A stretch of DNA of 64,000 nt from JACRCT01 sp049841135 (GTDB taxonomy: Bacteria > Myxococcota > Myxococcia > Myxococcales > UBA5297): the NCBI GenBank assembly GCA_049841135.1, contig JASGHK010000005.1:930001-994000 (forward strand), in the 5' to 3' direction. Below are positions 26,619 through 38,567 of this stretch, piece by piece. The translations under genes were made by a program, and so were the position numbers. The stretch's first letter is position 1; every line of letters starts with the position of its first letter. The notes under the pieces are model-generated. The model was given only the letters and a program-made list of their open reading frames with translations, searched no databases and had not been told where the DNA came from.

Positions 26619-27197
26619 TCAGTGCGTCACGCTCGGCTGCGGCGCCGGCACCACCTGCGGGATGCGCGGGGCGTGCGGGTCGTGGCAGTCGGTGCACAGG
26701 TTCCGGGTGCGCGGGCCGCGCGAGAGGTCCCAGTAGCCGCTCATGCCGCCGTGCGCGCCGCGCTCGTACTCCTCCAGGCGCCGCGCGTGGCACTGGCCGC
26801 ACAGCGACTTGAGCGAGGCGTAGTCCAGCGCGCGCCCGTCGGCGAGGCCCAGCGTGTCGCGGCCCTCGGCGCGGTGGCAGGTCAGGCAGACGAGGTTGCC
26901 GTGCTGCAGCCTGACGCCCTGGTGGAACTTGGTCAGCGCGTTGGAGCGCGCGTTCGCGTCCGAGGCCGGCCGCACCGCGTGGCAGGTCAGGCACGGCGCG
27001 CGCGCCGGCTTGCCGGTGGCGTCGGCGCCCGGGGTGTTGATGCCCAGCCCCAGGTAGCTGCGGCTGGTGGTGGAGGCGAAGCGCGCCGGCGGGGAGACGG
27101 CCGGTTCGGCCGCAGGCGCCGCCGGGCCCTGGCCGCAGGCCGCTGCCGCCATCAGGAACGGGAGCGCGACGAGCACTCGTGCCGCGACCTCTCTCAT
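26619..27197 (-). CDS. Tetrahaem c-type cytochrome lipoprotein
   Basis: 192-residue exported protein with a lipobox (FLMAAAAC, Cys about 21). Four CxxCH haem motifs follow (CLTCH, CLTCH, CGQCH, CTDCH), with extra His residues for bis-His ligation. The ATG at 27197 is preceded by GGGGAGG. First gene of an operon with nrfC, nrfD and the Rrf2 regulator, divergent from napDAB. Probably relays electrons between NrfC and NapB at the membrane surface. Confidence 0.85.
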   Translation of the reverse strand: MREVAARVLVALPFLMAAAACGQGPAAPAAEPAVSPPARFASTTSRSYLGLGINTPGADATGKPARAPCLTCHAVRPASDANARSNALTKFHQGVRLQHGNLVCLTCHRAEGRDTLGLADGRALDYASLKSLCGQCHARRLEEYERGAHGGMSGYWDLSRGPRTRNLCTDCHDPHAPRIPQVVPAPQPSVTH

Positions 27198-27262
27198 CGG
27201 TGGCCGACCTCCCCGCGGGCTGGACGCCCGTGACCATCCTCTACGCGTGCGCCGCGCCACTT

Positions 27263-27290
27263 TCAAGATAAAAAGACAAAGAAGTCTTGA
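27263..27290. promoter_or_regulatory. AT-rich dyad in the nap divergent promoter
   Basis: An AT-rich island in otherwise very GC-rich DNA with inverted TCAAGA (27263-27268) and TCTTGA (27285-27290) around a run of A. It lies between the divergent starts at 27197 and 27355. Its size and AAGA-type half sites are compatible with an Rrf2/NsrR-type operator, and an Rrf2 gene is in the leftward operon. Assignment is inference. Confidence 0.45.
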
Positions 27291-27354
27291 TTTCGCCCCG
27301 GGGCGCGCGTATCACTTCCTGCACCGCGGCCGTCCGGCCGCGCCGGGGAGGCAC

Positions 27355-27621
27355 ATGGCCATCGCCGCGGTGGTGCTGACGCTGGTGGGGGACGCCGAGG
27401 GCCGCGCGAGCGCGCTCTCGACGCTGGCCGACTGGCCGGGGCTGACGCTGGTCCAGCGGGACGGCGCGCCGCGGGTGGGCGCGGTGCTCGAGGCCGCGGA
27501 TGAGGAGCTCGAGCCGCGCTTCGGGTCGCTGCGCGAGGTGCCCGGGGTGCTCCAGGTCGCGCTGGCGGGCGCCTGGCTCGGCGAAGGCAACGACGATCCA
27601 TCGATGGGGAGCGAGCGATGA
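27355..27621 (+). CDS. napD: NapD-like chaperone for nitrate reductase
   Basis: 88-residue NapD-family protein that binds the Tat signal of NapA and holds it until the molybdenum cofactor is inserted. MAIAAVVLTLVGDAEGRASA gives the first beta-alpha of the ferredoxin-like fold, and EVPGVLQVALAGAW the closing strand typical of NapD. The ATG at 27355 has CGGGGAGG upstream. Its stop overlaps the napA start (ATGA), so the two are translationally coupled. Confidence 0.8.
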   Translation: MAIAAVVLTLVGDAEGRASALSTLADWPGLTLVQRDGAPRVGAVLEAADEELEPRFGSLREVPGVLQVALAGAWLGEGNDDPSMGSER

Positions 27622-30021
27622 GCCAGTGGAGCCGACGGGCGTTCTTGAAGGCGAGCGCCATGACCACCGCCGCCGCTGCTGCCGGGGTCACCCCGGAGAG
27701 CGCGATGGCGGGGATCGAGCCGATGGAGGCGCAGCCCGACCTGACCTGGCAGAAGGCGCCCTGCCGCTTCTGCGGCACCGGCTGCCACGTGATGGTGGGC
27801 GTCAAGGACGGCAAGGTCCGCGCCGTCGCCGGGGACCGCAAGGCCGACGTCAACAAGGGCCTGTTGTGCGTCAAGGGCTACCACGTGGCGCTGGCGCTCT
27901 ACGGCAAGGACCGGCTGACGCGCCCGATGCTGCGCGGCAAGGACGGCGCGCTCGCGCCCATCTCCTGGGACCAGGCGATCGAGACCATCGCCGAGCGGAT
28001 CGCCAAGGACCCCAAGACCTTCGCCTTCTACGGCAGCGGCCAGTGGACCATCCCCGAGGGCTACGCGGCGCAGAAGCTGATGAAGGCCGGGCTCGGGAAC
28101 AACCACATCGATCCCAACGCGCGGCTGTGCATGGCCTCGGCGGTGACCGGGTTCCTGTCGGTCTACGGCGTCGACGAGCCCGCCGGCTGCTACGCCGACC
28201 TCGACGCCTGCGACGTCCTCATCATGTGGGGCAACAACCCGGCCGAGATGCACCCGGTGCTCTTCTCGCGCGTCATCGATCGCAGGACGCGCGGCGAGCA
28301 GGTCACGCTCATCGACCTCGGCACGCGGCGCACGCGGACCACCGGCTACTGCCAGCACTTCCTCAACTTCCGGCCGCACTCCGACCTGGCCATCGCCAAC
28401 GGCATCGCCCACCTGCTCCTGCGCGAGGGCACCTACGACAAGGCGTTCGTCGAGAAGCACTGCGCCTTCCGCGCCGACTCCGATCCCGGGACGCTCGAGG
28501 GCAAGGCGATCACCTTCGAGGAGTACAAGAGGTCGCTCGAGCCCTACACGCCGGAGAACGTGGAGAAGATGTCCGGCGTCGCCGCCAAGGACATCCGGAT
28601 GCTGGCCGGCCTCTTCGGACGCCGCGACCTCAAGATCACCAGCGTCTGGTGCATGGGGATGAACCAGCACACCCGCGGCACGGCGATCAACTCGCTCGTC
28701 CACGGCATCCACCTGCTCTCCGGCCACTTCGGCACCCCGGGCAACGCGCCGACGAGCCTCACCGGCCAGCCCTCCGCGTGCGGCACCGTCCGCGAGGTCG
28801 GCACGCTGGCCCACGCGCTCCCCGGCGGCCTGGTCGTCGCCAAGGAGGAGCACCGCAAGGAGGCCGAGGAGATCTGGAACCTGCCGGCGGGGCGCATCAA
28901 CCCCAAGCCCGGCTATCACACGGTCCAGATGTGGGACGCCTTCTGCAAGCCGACCGACAAGGGCGGCGACATCTCCACGATCTGGGTGCAGGTCACCAAC
29001 CCCGGCCAGACGCTGCCCAACCTGAACGCGCTCTTCCGCGGCAAGCAGGGCCTGAAGGACAAGTTCCTCATCGTCTCCGACGTCTACCCCACGGCGACCA
29101 CCGAGATTGCCGACCTGGTGCTGCCCTCGGCGATGTGGGTCGAGAAGAACGGCATGGTCGGCAACTCGGAGCGGCGCACGCAGCAGTGGTTCAAGATGGT
29201 CCCGCCGCCGGGCGAGGCCCGCGACGACTGCTGGCAGACGATCGCCGTCGCCCACAAGCTCCTGGAGAAGGGCGTCGCCGGGATGAAGGACAAGGACGGC
29301 CGCTTCCTCTTCGACGCCAAGGACGACAAGGGCAAGCCGGTGCCGGTCTGGGAGTGGGCGCACTACTACGACGTCAACGTCGACAAGGCGCTGTTCGAGG
29401 AGTACCGCCGCTTCAGCCGCTTCAAGCACAAGGACCTGGCGCCCTACGACGAGTACGTCAAGGCGCGCGGCCTGCGCTGGCCGGTGGTGCAGCAGGTCGA
29501 CGGCAGCTGGCGAGAGACCCGCTTCCGCTTCTCGGAGTTCGACGACGGCTACGTCAAGAAGGGCGCGGGCGTGCAGTTCTACCACTCGACCACCAAGGAC
29601 GACCGCGCGCAGATTCTGGTTCCGCCCCCAGGTCGACCCGCCGGAGATGCCGGACAAGGAGTTCCCGTTCTGGCTGTGCACCGGCCGCGTGCTCGAGCAC
29701 TGGCACAGCGGGACCATGACCATGCGCATCCCCACGCTGGCCAAGGCGATGCCCGAGTCCTACGTGGAGATGAACCCCGACGACGCGGCGGCGCTGGGCG
29801 TCGGCAACCGCGACCGGGTGAAGCTGGAGACGCGGCGCGGCTCGCTCGAGCTGCGCGTCTGGCTCGACGGCCGCGGCAGCCCGCCGCGGGGCTCGCTCTT
29901 CGTCCCCTTCTTCGACGAGCGCCGGCTCGTGAACCTGCTGACCCTGGAGGCCCACGACCCGTACTCCAAGCAGCCCGACTACAAGAAGTGCGCGGCGCGC
30001 GTCCTGCGCCTGGGCGCCTGA
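27618..30021 (+). CDS. napA: Periplasmic nitrate reductase catalytic subunit (one frameshift in this assembly)
   Basis: Molybdenum bis-MGD enzyme reducing nitrate to nitrite in the periplasm. Tat signal SRRAFLKASA; [4Fe-4S] ligands in CRFCGTGCHV near residues 49-56 and CVKG further on; the Mo ligand is the Cys in ARLCMASAV near residue 171. The family end-motif GRVLEHWHSGTMTMR is present but in another frame: the break is at 29612-29616 (GATTC where GATC is expected). Removing one base gives AQIWFRPQVDPPEMP and an 800-residue protein ending at 30021. Product of the napDAB operon. Confidence 0.9.
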
Positions 30022-30031
30022 GGGGGCCACG

Positions 30032-30793
30032 GTGGAGAGCGCGAACCGAGAGTCGATCTCCGGGCGGGCCTGGCTGGCCTTTGCGGCCAGCATCCTGGGG
30101 CTGTCCCTGACGGGGTTTCTGGTGGGCATCCGCCCGGTGGAGCACCCCGCCCCCATCCCGCCCGCCGCCGCCGAGGCCACGGGCGAGGTGCTGCCGGGGC
30201 GCACCTACGCCGAGCTGCGCCTGCGCAAGCTCGGCTCCGGCAGCCGCGTCACCAGCGATCCCGCGACGCTGCGCGAGGGCATCCCGGTCTTCGGCGACCC
30301 GGTGCCGGCGCGGACCGAGCCGCTGCGGCTGCAGGCGGTCGACGCCCGCGCCCAGCGACGGGCCTTCGACGGTGCGCCGCCGTCGGTGCCCCACTCGGTC
30401 GACGAGCTGTCCTCGTTCGCCTGCACGGGCTGCCACGTCAAAGGCATGGCCATCGAGGGCCGCATCGCTCCCGTGATGAGCCACCCCGTCTACCAGAACT
30501 GCCTGCAGTGCCACGCTCCCAGCTTCGGCCGGCCCGCCCAGCCCTGGGACCGCGCGCAGACCACCTTCGACGCCCTGCCCTCCGCCGGACGCGGCGAGCG
30601 CGCCTGGCCCGGGGCGCCCCCGGCGATGCCGCACCAGACCTGGATGCGCCAGGACTGCACCAGCTGCCACGGCCTGACGGGCCTGCCCGGGCTGCGCACG
30701 CCTCACCCCGAGCGCTTCAACTGCCAGCAGTGCCACGCGCAGCGCGCCGGCGCGGAGCGGACCGGCGAGGCGCCTCGCGCGCCCCTGCCGTGA
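30032..30793 (+). CDS. napB: NapB-like cytochrome with four haem motifs
   Basis: 253-residue membrane-anchored electron donor to NapA. N-terminal hydrophobic anchor (AWLAFAASILGLSLTGFLVG), then a NapB-like region. Ordinary NapB has two haems; this one has four CxxCH motifs at about residues 131 (CTGCH), 157 (CLQCH), 209 (CTSCH) and 231 (CQQCH). They form two similar units, each beginning with PHS or PHQ and ending with a conserved His-Pro then CxQCHA, so the gene looks like an internal duplication. Start GTG 30032, ten bases after napA. Confidence 0.8.
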   Translation: MESANRESISGRAWLAFAASILGLSLTGFLVGIRPVEHPAPIPPAAAEATGEVLPGRTYAELRLRKLGSGSRVTSDPATLREGIPVFGDPVPARTEPLRLQAVDARAQRRAFDGAPPSVPHSVDELSSFACTGCHVKGMAIEGRIAPVMSHPVYQNCLQCHAPSFGRPAQPWDRAQTTFDALPSAGRGERAWPGAPPAMPHQTWMRQDCTSCHGLTGLPGLRTPHPERFNCQQCHAQRAGAERTGEAPRAPLP

Positions 30794-30823
30794 CGAACGG
30801 ACCGCCGCAGCCCAGCCCTCGGG

Positions 30824-32474
30824 CTATTCGGCGCGGGCTGACCCGGCCGCCGCCTCCTCCACCTCTGCCTCTGCTTCCTCCCGCTGCGGAGCCTCGGCTC
30901 CCAGCGGCCCCTGCCCTTCCTCGCGGTTCAACAACCGCTCCAGCGCGTCCAGGCTCGGCGGCTTGGCCAGGTGGTGCATGAACCCCGCCTCGGCCGCGCG
31001 CTGCTGGTCCTCCGGGAGCGCGTAGCCCGTCACCGCGACCAGCAGCGGCAGGCGGCGCAGCCGGCGGTCCGCCCGCAGGCGGCGCGCCACCTCGTAGCCG
31101 CTCATCCCCGGCAGGCCGACGTCGCACAGCACCACGTCCGGCGAGAAGGCGCGCGCCGCGGCCAGCCCCTCGGCGCCGTCGTGCGCGACCGCCACCTCGT
31201 GCCCCATCAGCTCCACCGCCTCGCGCAGGCTCTCGGCGGCGTCCCGGTTGTCCTCGACGATCAGCACGCGCCGCCGCGGCTTCCCTTGCCGGCCGGCCAG
31301 CGCTTCGACGCGCGGCTCGAGCGCCGAGGCCGCGCCGCCTTCGCCGTGGAGCGGCAGCTCGATGGCGAACTCCGCGCCCTTGCCCGGCCCCTCGCTCTTG
31401 GCCGCCACCGTGCCCCCGTGCAGCTCCACCATCCCCTTGACCAGCGAGAGCCCCAGGCCCAGGCCGCCCCGGCTGCGGTCGAGCGTGCGGTCGGCCTGCG
31501 CGAAGGGCAGGAAGATGCGCGCGAGCATCTCCTCGTTGATGCCCACCCCGGTGTCGCGCACGCGCAGCACCGCCCGGCCCCCGGCGCGCTCCAGCGAGAG
31601 CAGCACGCGGCCGCCCGCCGGCGTGAACTTGCCGGCGTTGGCGAGCAGGTTGCCCACCGCCTGGAAGATGCGCGTGCGGTCGGCGAAGACGAACAGCTCC
31701 TCGGCGGGCACCTTGGCCACGCAGCTCCACCCCGGCCGAGGCCAGCCCCGGGCGGTGGTCCTCCGCCACGCGCCGCGCCAGCTCGCCCAGCTCCAGCCGG
31801 TCGCGCTGCAGCTGGACCTTGCCGCGGGTGATGCGGGTGACGTCGAGCAGGTCGTCGATGAGCCGCGCCATGTGTGTCACCTGGCGCTCGATGACCGCCT
31901 GCGCCCGCCGCGCCTGCTCGCTGCCGGCCGGGGCGCGCGAGAGCACGTACAGGCTGTTGCGGATGGGCGAGAGCGGGTTGCGCAGCTCGTGCGAGAGGAT
32001 GGCCAGGAACTCGGTCTTGTGCCGGTCGGCGTCGCGCAGCTCCCCCTCCACCCGCTGCAGGTCGCCCAGCCGCTCGGCCAGGGCCTGGCGCTGCCAGTGC
32101 AGCTCCAGGAAGACGCCCACCTTGCTGCGCAGCACGTGCGAGTCGAGCGGCTTGTAGAGGAAGTCGACCGCGCCCGCCTCGTAGCCCTGGAACAGCCGTT
32201 GCCGGTCGTGCGGGCCGGCGGTGACGAAGATGATGGGCACGGCGCGGGTGCGCTCGGCCCCGCGCATCAGCTCCGCCAGCTCGAAGCCGTCCATCTCCGG
32301 CATCTGCACGTCCACCAGGGCCAGCGCCACCTCGTGCTCCAGCAGCAGCTCCAGCGCCTGGCGGCCCGAGCGCGCCCAGAGCAGCTCCACGCCCTCCCGC
32401 CGCAGGAGCGCGTCGAGCGCGAAGAGGTTCTCCTCGCGGTCGTCGACCAGGAGCACCTTCTGTCTCAGGCTCAT
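30824..32474 (-). CDS. Response-regulator/hybrid histidine kinase (one frameshift in this assembly)
   Basis: Signal-transduction protein, 549 residues after correction. Order: receiver (VLLVDDREENLFAL, acceptor Asp in LALVDVQMPEMDG), HisKA with the H-box in AILSHELRNPLSPIRNS, HATPase (LLANAGKFTPAG, GGLGLGLSLVKG), and a second receiver (VLIVEDNRDA, acceptor in VVLCDVGLPGMSG). The frame slips at 31731-31737, where an extra base splits a GAGCTC. Dropping it gives ASAGVELVAKVPAEELFVFA. Start ATG 32474 overlaps the cheB stop. A downstream node of the CheR/CheB/kinase module. Confidence 0.85.
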
Positions 32475-33088
32475 GGCGCCCTGGCTCCCGTCGCAGCCGC
32501 AGCCGGCGCCGCATCCGTCGCCGAGGTCGTCGCGGGGGCCAGCCGGGCCACGCGCCGCGCCAGCGCCTCGGGCGCGAGCGAGCACGCGCCCGGGCAGCGT
32601 GAGAGACCCTCCTGCGGCATCTCCGGCGAGGTCGCGCTCGCCGGCGCCTGCACCAGCGCCAGGCCGCTCGCCGCGGACACCGCCGCCAGGCCCGCGGCGC
32701 CGTCGGCGTTGGCTCCGCTGAGCAGCACCGCGGCCAGCCGTGGTCCCAGGCTCGCCGCCGCCGACTCGAACAGCACGTCGATGGAGGGCACCGAGAAGCG
32801 CACCGGCTCGTCGACCGAGAGGGCACAGGCCGGTCCGCGCTCGATGAGCAGGTGGTAGTCGGGCGGAGCCAGCCACACCCCACCCCCGGCGAGCGGCTGC
32901 TTGTCCTGCGCCTCGCGCACCGGCACGGAGCAGGAGGGCTGCAGCGCCTTCGCGAGGCCGCTCGCCCGCCGGCGGGCCTGGTGGATCACCACCGCCACCG
33001 GGATGGGGAACCGCGGCGGCAGGGCGCGAAGGATGGCCAGCAGCGGCTCGATCGCCCCGGCGGAGCCACCCACGACCACCGCCTCCAC
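32471..33088 (-). CDS. CheB-type methylesterase without receiver domain
   Basis: 205-residue stand-alone methylesterase domain. Serine in VVVGGSAGAIE, histidine in VAVVIHQARR, aspartate in VLLSGANADGAAG. Because the receiver domain is absent, it is not controlled by phosphorylation in the usual way. The GTG at 33088 is the best start because the family begins directly with the first beta strand; the frame is open upstream. Sits between cheR and the hybrid kinase. Confidence 0.8.
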   Translation of the reverse strand: MEAVVVGGSAGAIEPLLAILRALPPRFPIPVAVVIHQARRRASGLAKALQPSCSVPVREAQDKQPLAGGGVWLAPPDYHLLIERGPACALSVDEPVRFSVPSIDVLFESAAASLGPRLAAVLLSGANADGAAGLAAVSAASGLALVQAPASATSPEMPQEGLSRCPGACSLAPEALARRVARLAPATTSATDAAPAAAATGARAP

Positions 33089-33243
33089 GCCTGAGCCTTC
33101 GACCCCGCCATCGCCCTCCGGACCGGAGTCTTCTCGTCGTCGTCCTTGCAGCCCGCGCCTCCGTTCTCTCCGGCCAAGCCTTCGGTCCAGAGCCTCGCTT
33201 CCTCCGAACCGGAAGCTCCGACACGCTCCACCGACAACAACGC

Positions 33244-34052
33244 TCAAACCCTTTGGTAGATGCGATCCCTGCCCGAGACCTCCTCGAAGGCGCCCGCCCA
33301 CCTGGAGAACCGCAACGTCTCCTTCGCCCCCAGGCCCAGGTAGCCCCGGTGCGAGAGCGCGTCGTGGAAGAGGCCGACCGCCCGGTCCTGCAGCTCCTGG
33401 TCGAAGTAGATGAGGACGTTGCGGCAGCAGACGAGCTGCACCTCCGCGAAGACCTGGTCGGTCGCGAGGCTGTGGTCCGAGAAGACGACGTTCTTGCGCA
33501 GGCTCTTGTCGAAGACCGCCGCCCCGTAGGCCGCGGTGTAGTAGTCGGACAGCGACGTGCGGCCACCGGCCTCGCGGTAGCCCTCGGTGAACTGCGCGAT
33601 GCGCCCCAGCTCGTAGATGCCCGCCTCGGCCTTCTCCAGCGCCTGCGGGCTGATGTCGGTGGCGTAGAGCGTGGTCCGCTCGAGCAGCCCCTCCTCGCGC
33701 AGCAGGATGGCCAGCGAGTAGACCTCCTCGCCGGCGCTGCACCCGGCGATCCACACCCGCAGCGACGGGTAGGTCGCCAGCCGCGGCGCCACCCTCTCGC
33801 GCAGGGCGCGGAAGAACGCGGGGTCGCGGAACATCTCGCTGACCTGCACCGTCAGGTAGGGGAGCAGGTCCCGGAACAGCGCCGGCTCGCGCAGCACCCG
33901 CCCCTGCAGCGCCGAGAGCGACTCGCAGCCGAACCGCTCCATGGCCTGGGTCAGGCGGCGGCGCAGCGAGGCGAGCGCGTAGTGCCGGAAGTCGTACCGG
34001 TACTTCTGGTGGATGGCCTCCAGGAGCAGGCCCAGCTCGAGGTCGAAGTCGC

Positions 34053-34056
<4 letters not shown>
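33244..34056 (-). CDS. CheR-type methyltransferase
   Basis: 270-residue CheR: N-terminal helical domain (FDLELGLLLEAIHQKYRYDF), SAM motif VWIAGCSAGEEVYSLAILL and VCCRNVLIYFDQELQ. Start GTG 34056 overlaps the kinase stop (GTGA). No MCP gene lies nearby, so its substrate may be a different receptor or the neighbouring kinase's coiled coil, as proposed for CheR-CheB-kinase modules (inference). Confidence 0.88.
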
Positions 34057-37637
<3,581 letters not shown>

Positions 37638-38036
37638 CGCCGCGCTCCACCTTCCGGGACGGGCAGGACTCGGAGCCCGCCGGAGTGTTCACGGTGGTGT
37701 TGGGAGCCGATCACGGCAACTCCGCGAGGCCCGCCGCCGCCCCTCCCCCGCCTCCCCTGCGCGGACAGGACCTCCAGATTGAATTCAATTGCGCCCACTG
37801 CTTAGGGGAGGAGCCCGCCTCTGCCCTGCCCGACCTCCGGCGCGACACGGTGCGGATCCTGGTGGAGCCGCAGCCGCGCGCCAGGGCCTTCTGCCCTCTT
37901 GGAACTCCGTCTCGAAACACGCGGGTCCCGTGTCGAACCGCTGGCGAGACGAGCACCGCACGTTCGTCCCACCGGAGCAGTGAGCGTCCTTCCTTCAATC
38001 CGAGCGTCCGTCAGCGACGGGGGGATAAGAGGGGGG
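37638..38036. other. Intergenic region with a short AT-rich palindrome
   Basis: About 400 bases without a credible gene, upstream of the large kinase. At 37778-37789 is the perfect palindrome ATTGAATTCAAT, in contrast to the GC-rich surroundings and 141 bases upstream of the kinase ATG. It may be an operator or part of a promoter. Nothing else recognised. Confidence 0.4.
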
Positions 38037-38402
38037 CTACGCCCTGGGTGGCTCCAGCAGCCGCGCCGCCACCTGCCGGGCCTCGCCCGCGTCGAGCCAG
38101 AGTCCGCGGCAGGTCGTGCACTGGTCCAGCTCGATGCCGCGCAGCGACGGGAACTCGTGCGGCTCGAGCTCGCCGCCGCACGCCGGGCAGCCGAGCTTTC
38201 CGAGCGACAGGTTCACCGTCGCTCCCTTGAACCTGCGGCCCACCGCCTCGAGCGCCGCCGGCCAGCTCGCCAGCTTCTGGATCTCGCCGGCGTCCATCCA
38301 GACCCCGCCGCACGTCTCGCAGCCGTCGACTGTCACTCCGGCGAGCCGCACGGCGCAGAGCGCAGACTCGCAGGCAGGACAGGTTCGCGGTGGTTGGCTC
38401 AT
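38037..38402 (-). CDS. Zinc-ribbon (zf-TFIIB-like) protein
   Basis: 121-residue protein with two zinc-ribbon pairs: CPACESALC ... CETCGGVWMDAGEI and CPACGGELE ... CTTCRGLWLDAGEA. The repeated C-x-x-C ... CxxCxGxWLDxGE is the hallmark of the zf-TFIIB family, of unknown function. ATG 38402 has GGGAG upstream; an alternative start at 38453 is less likely. Alone on its strand between the palindrome-containing region and a repeat copy. Confidence 0.85.
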   Translation of the reverse strand: MSQPPRTCPACESALCAVRLAGVTVDGCETCGGVWMDAGEIQKLASWPAALEAVGRRFKGATVNLSLGKLGCPACGGELEPHEFPSLRGIELDQCTTCRGLWLDAGEARQVAARLLEPPRA

Positions 38403-38498
38403 CGGCGCTCCCGGAGGCGGTACCTGACTCTTTCTATAGTCCGCGCGCCGCATGACGCTTGGACTCGAGCGTCCCAGCTGGCGCTGACAGATCTTCAG

Positions 38499-38555
38499 AC
38501 CACCCAGCCTGCGCAGGCAGGCTTCGCAAAGTCAGGCGCGGCTTCAGCCGCCGGC
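38499..38555 (+). repeat. Dispersed palindromic repeat, copy C
   Basis: GACCACCCAGCCTGCGCAGG, then CAGGCTTCGCAAAGTCAGGC and GCGGCTTCAGCCGCCGGC: the same element as 2984-3041 and 3092-3146. It lies just past the 3' end of the helicase gene (38568), a typical site for a palindromic intergenic element or a terminator-like structure. Copies A and C differ at only a few positions. Confidence 0.75.
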
Positions 38556-38567
38556 ATCGCGACAGCT

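Noticed and set aside
37778..37789. The AT-rich palindrome as a replication or integration site
   Set aside because: It is only 12 bases, alone, and contains an EcoRI-type core by chance composition. Reported only as an intergenic note.
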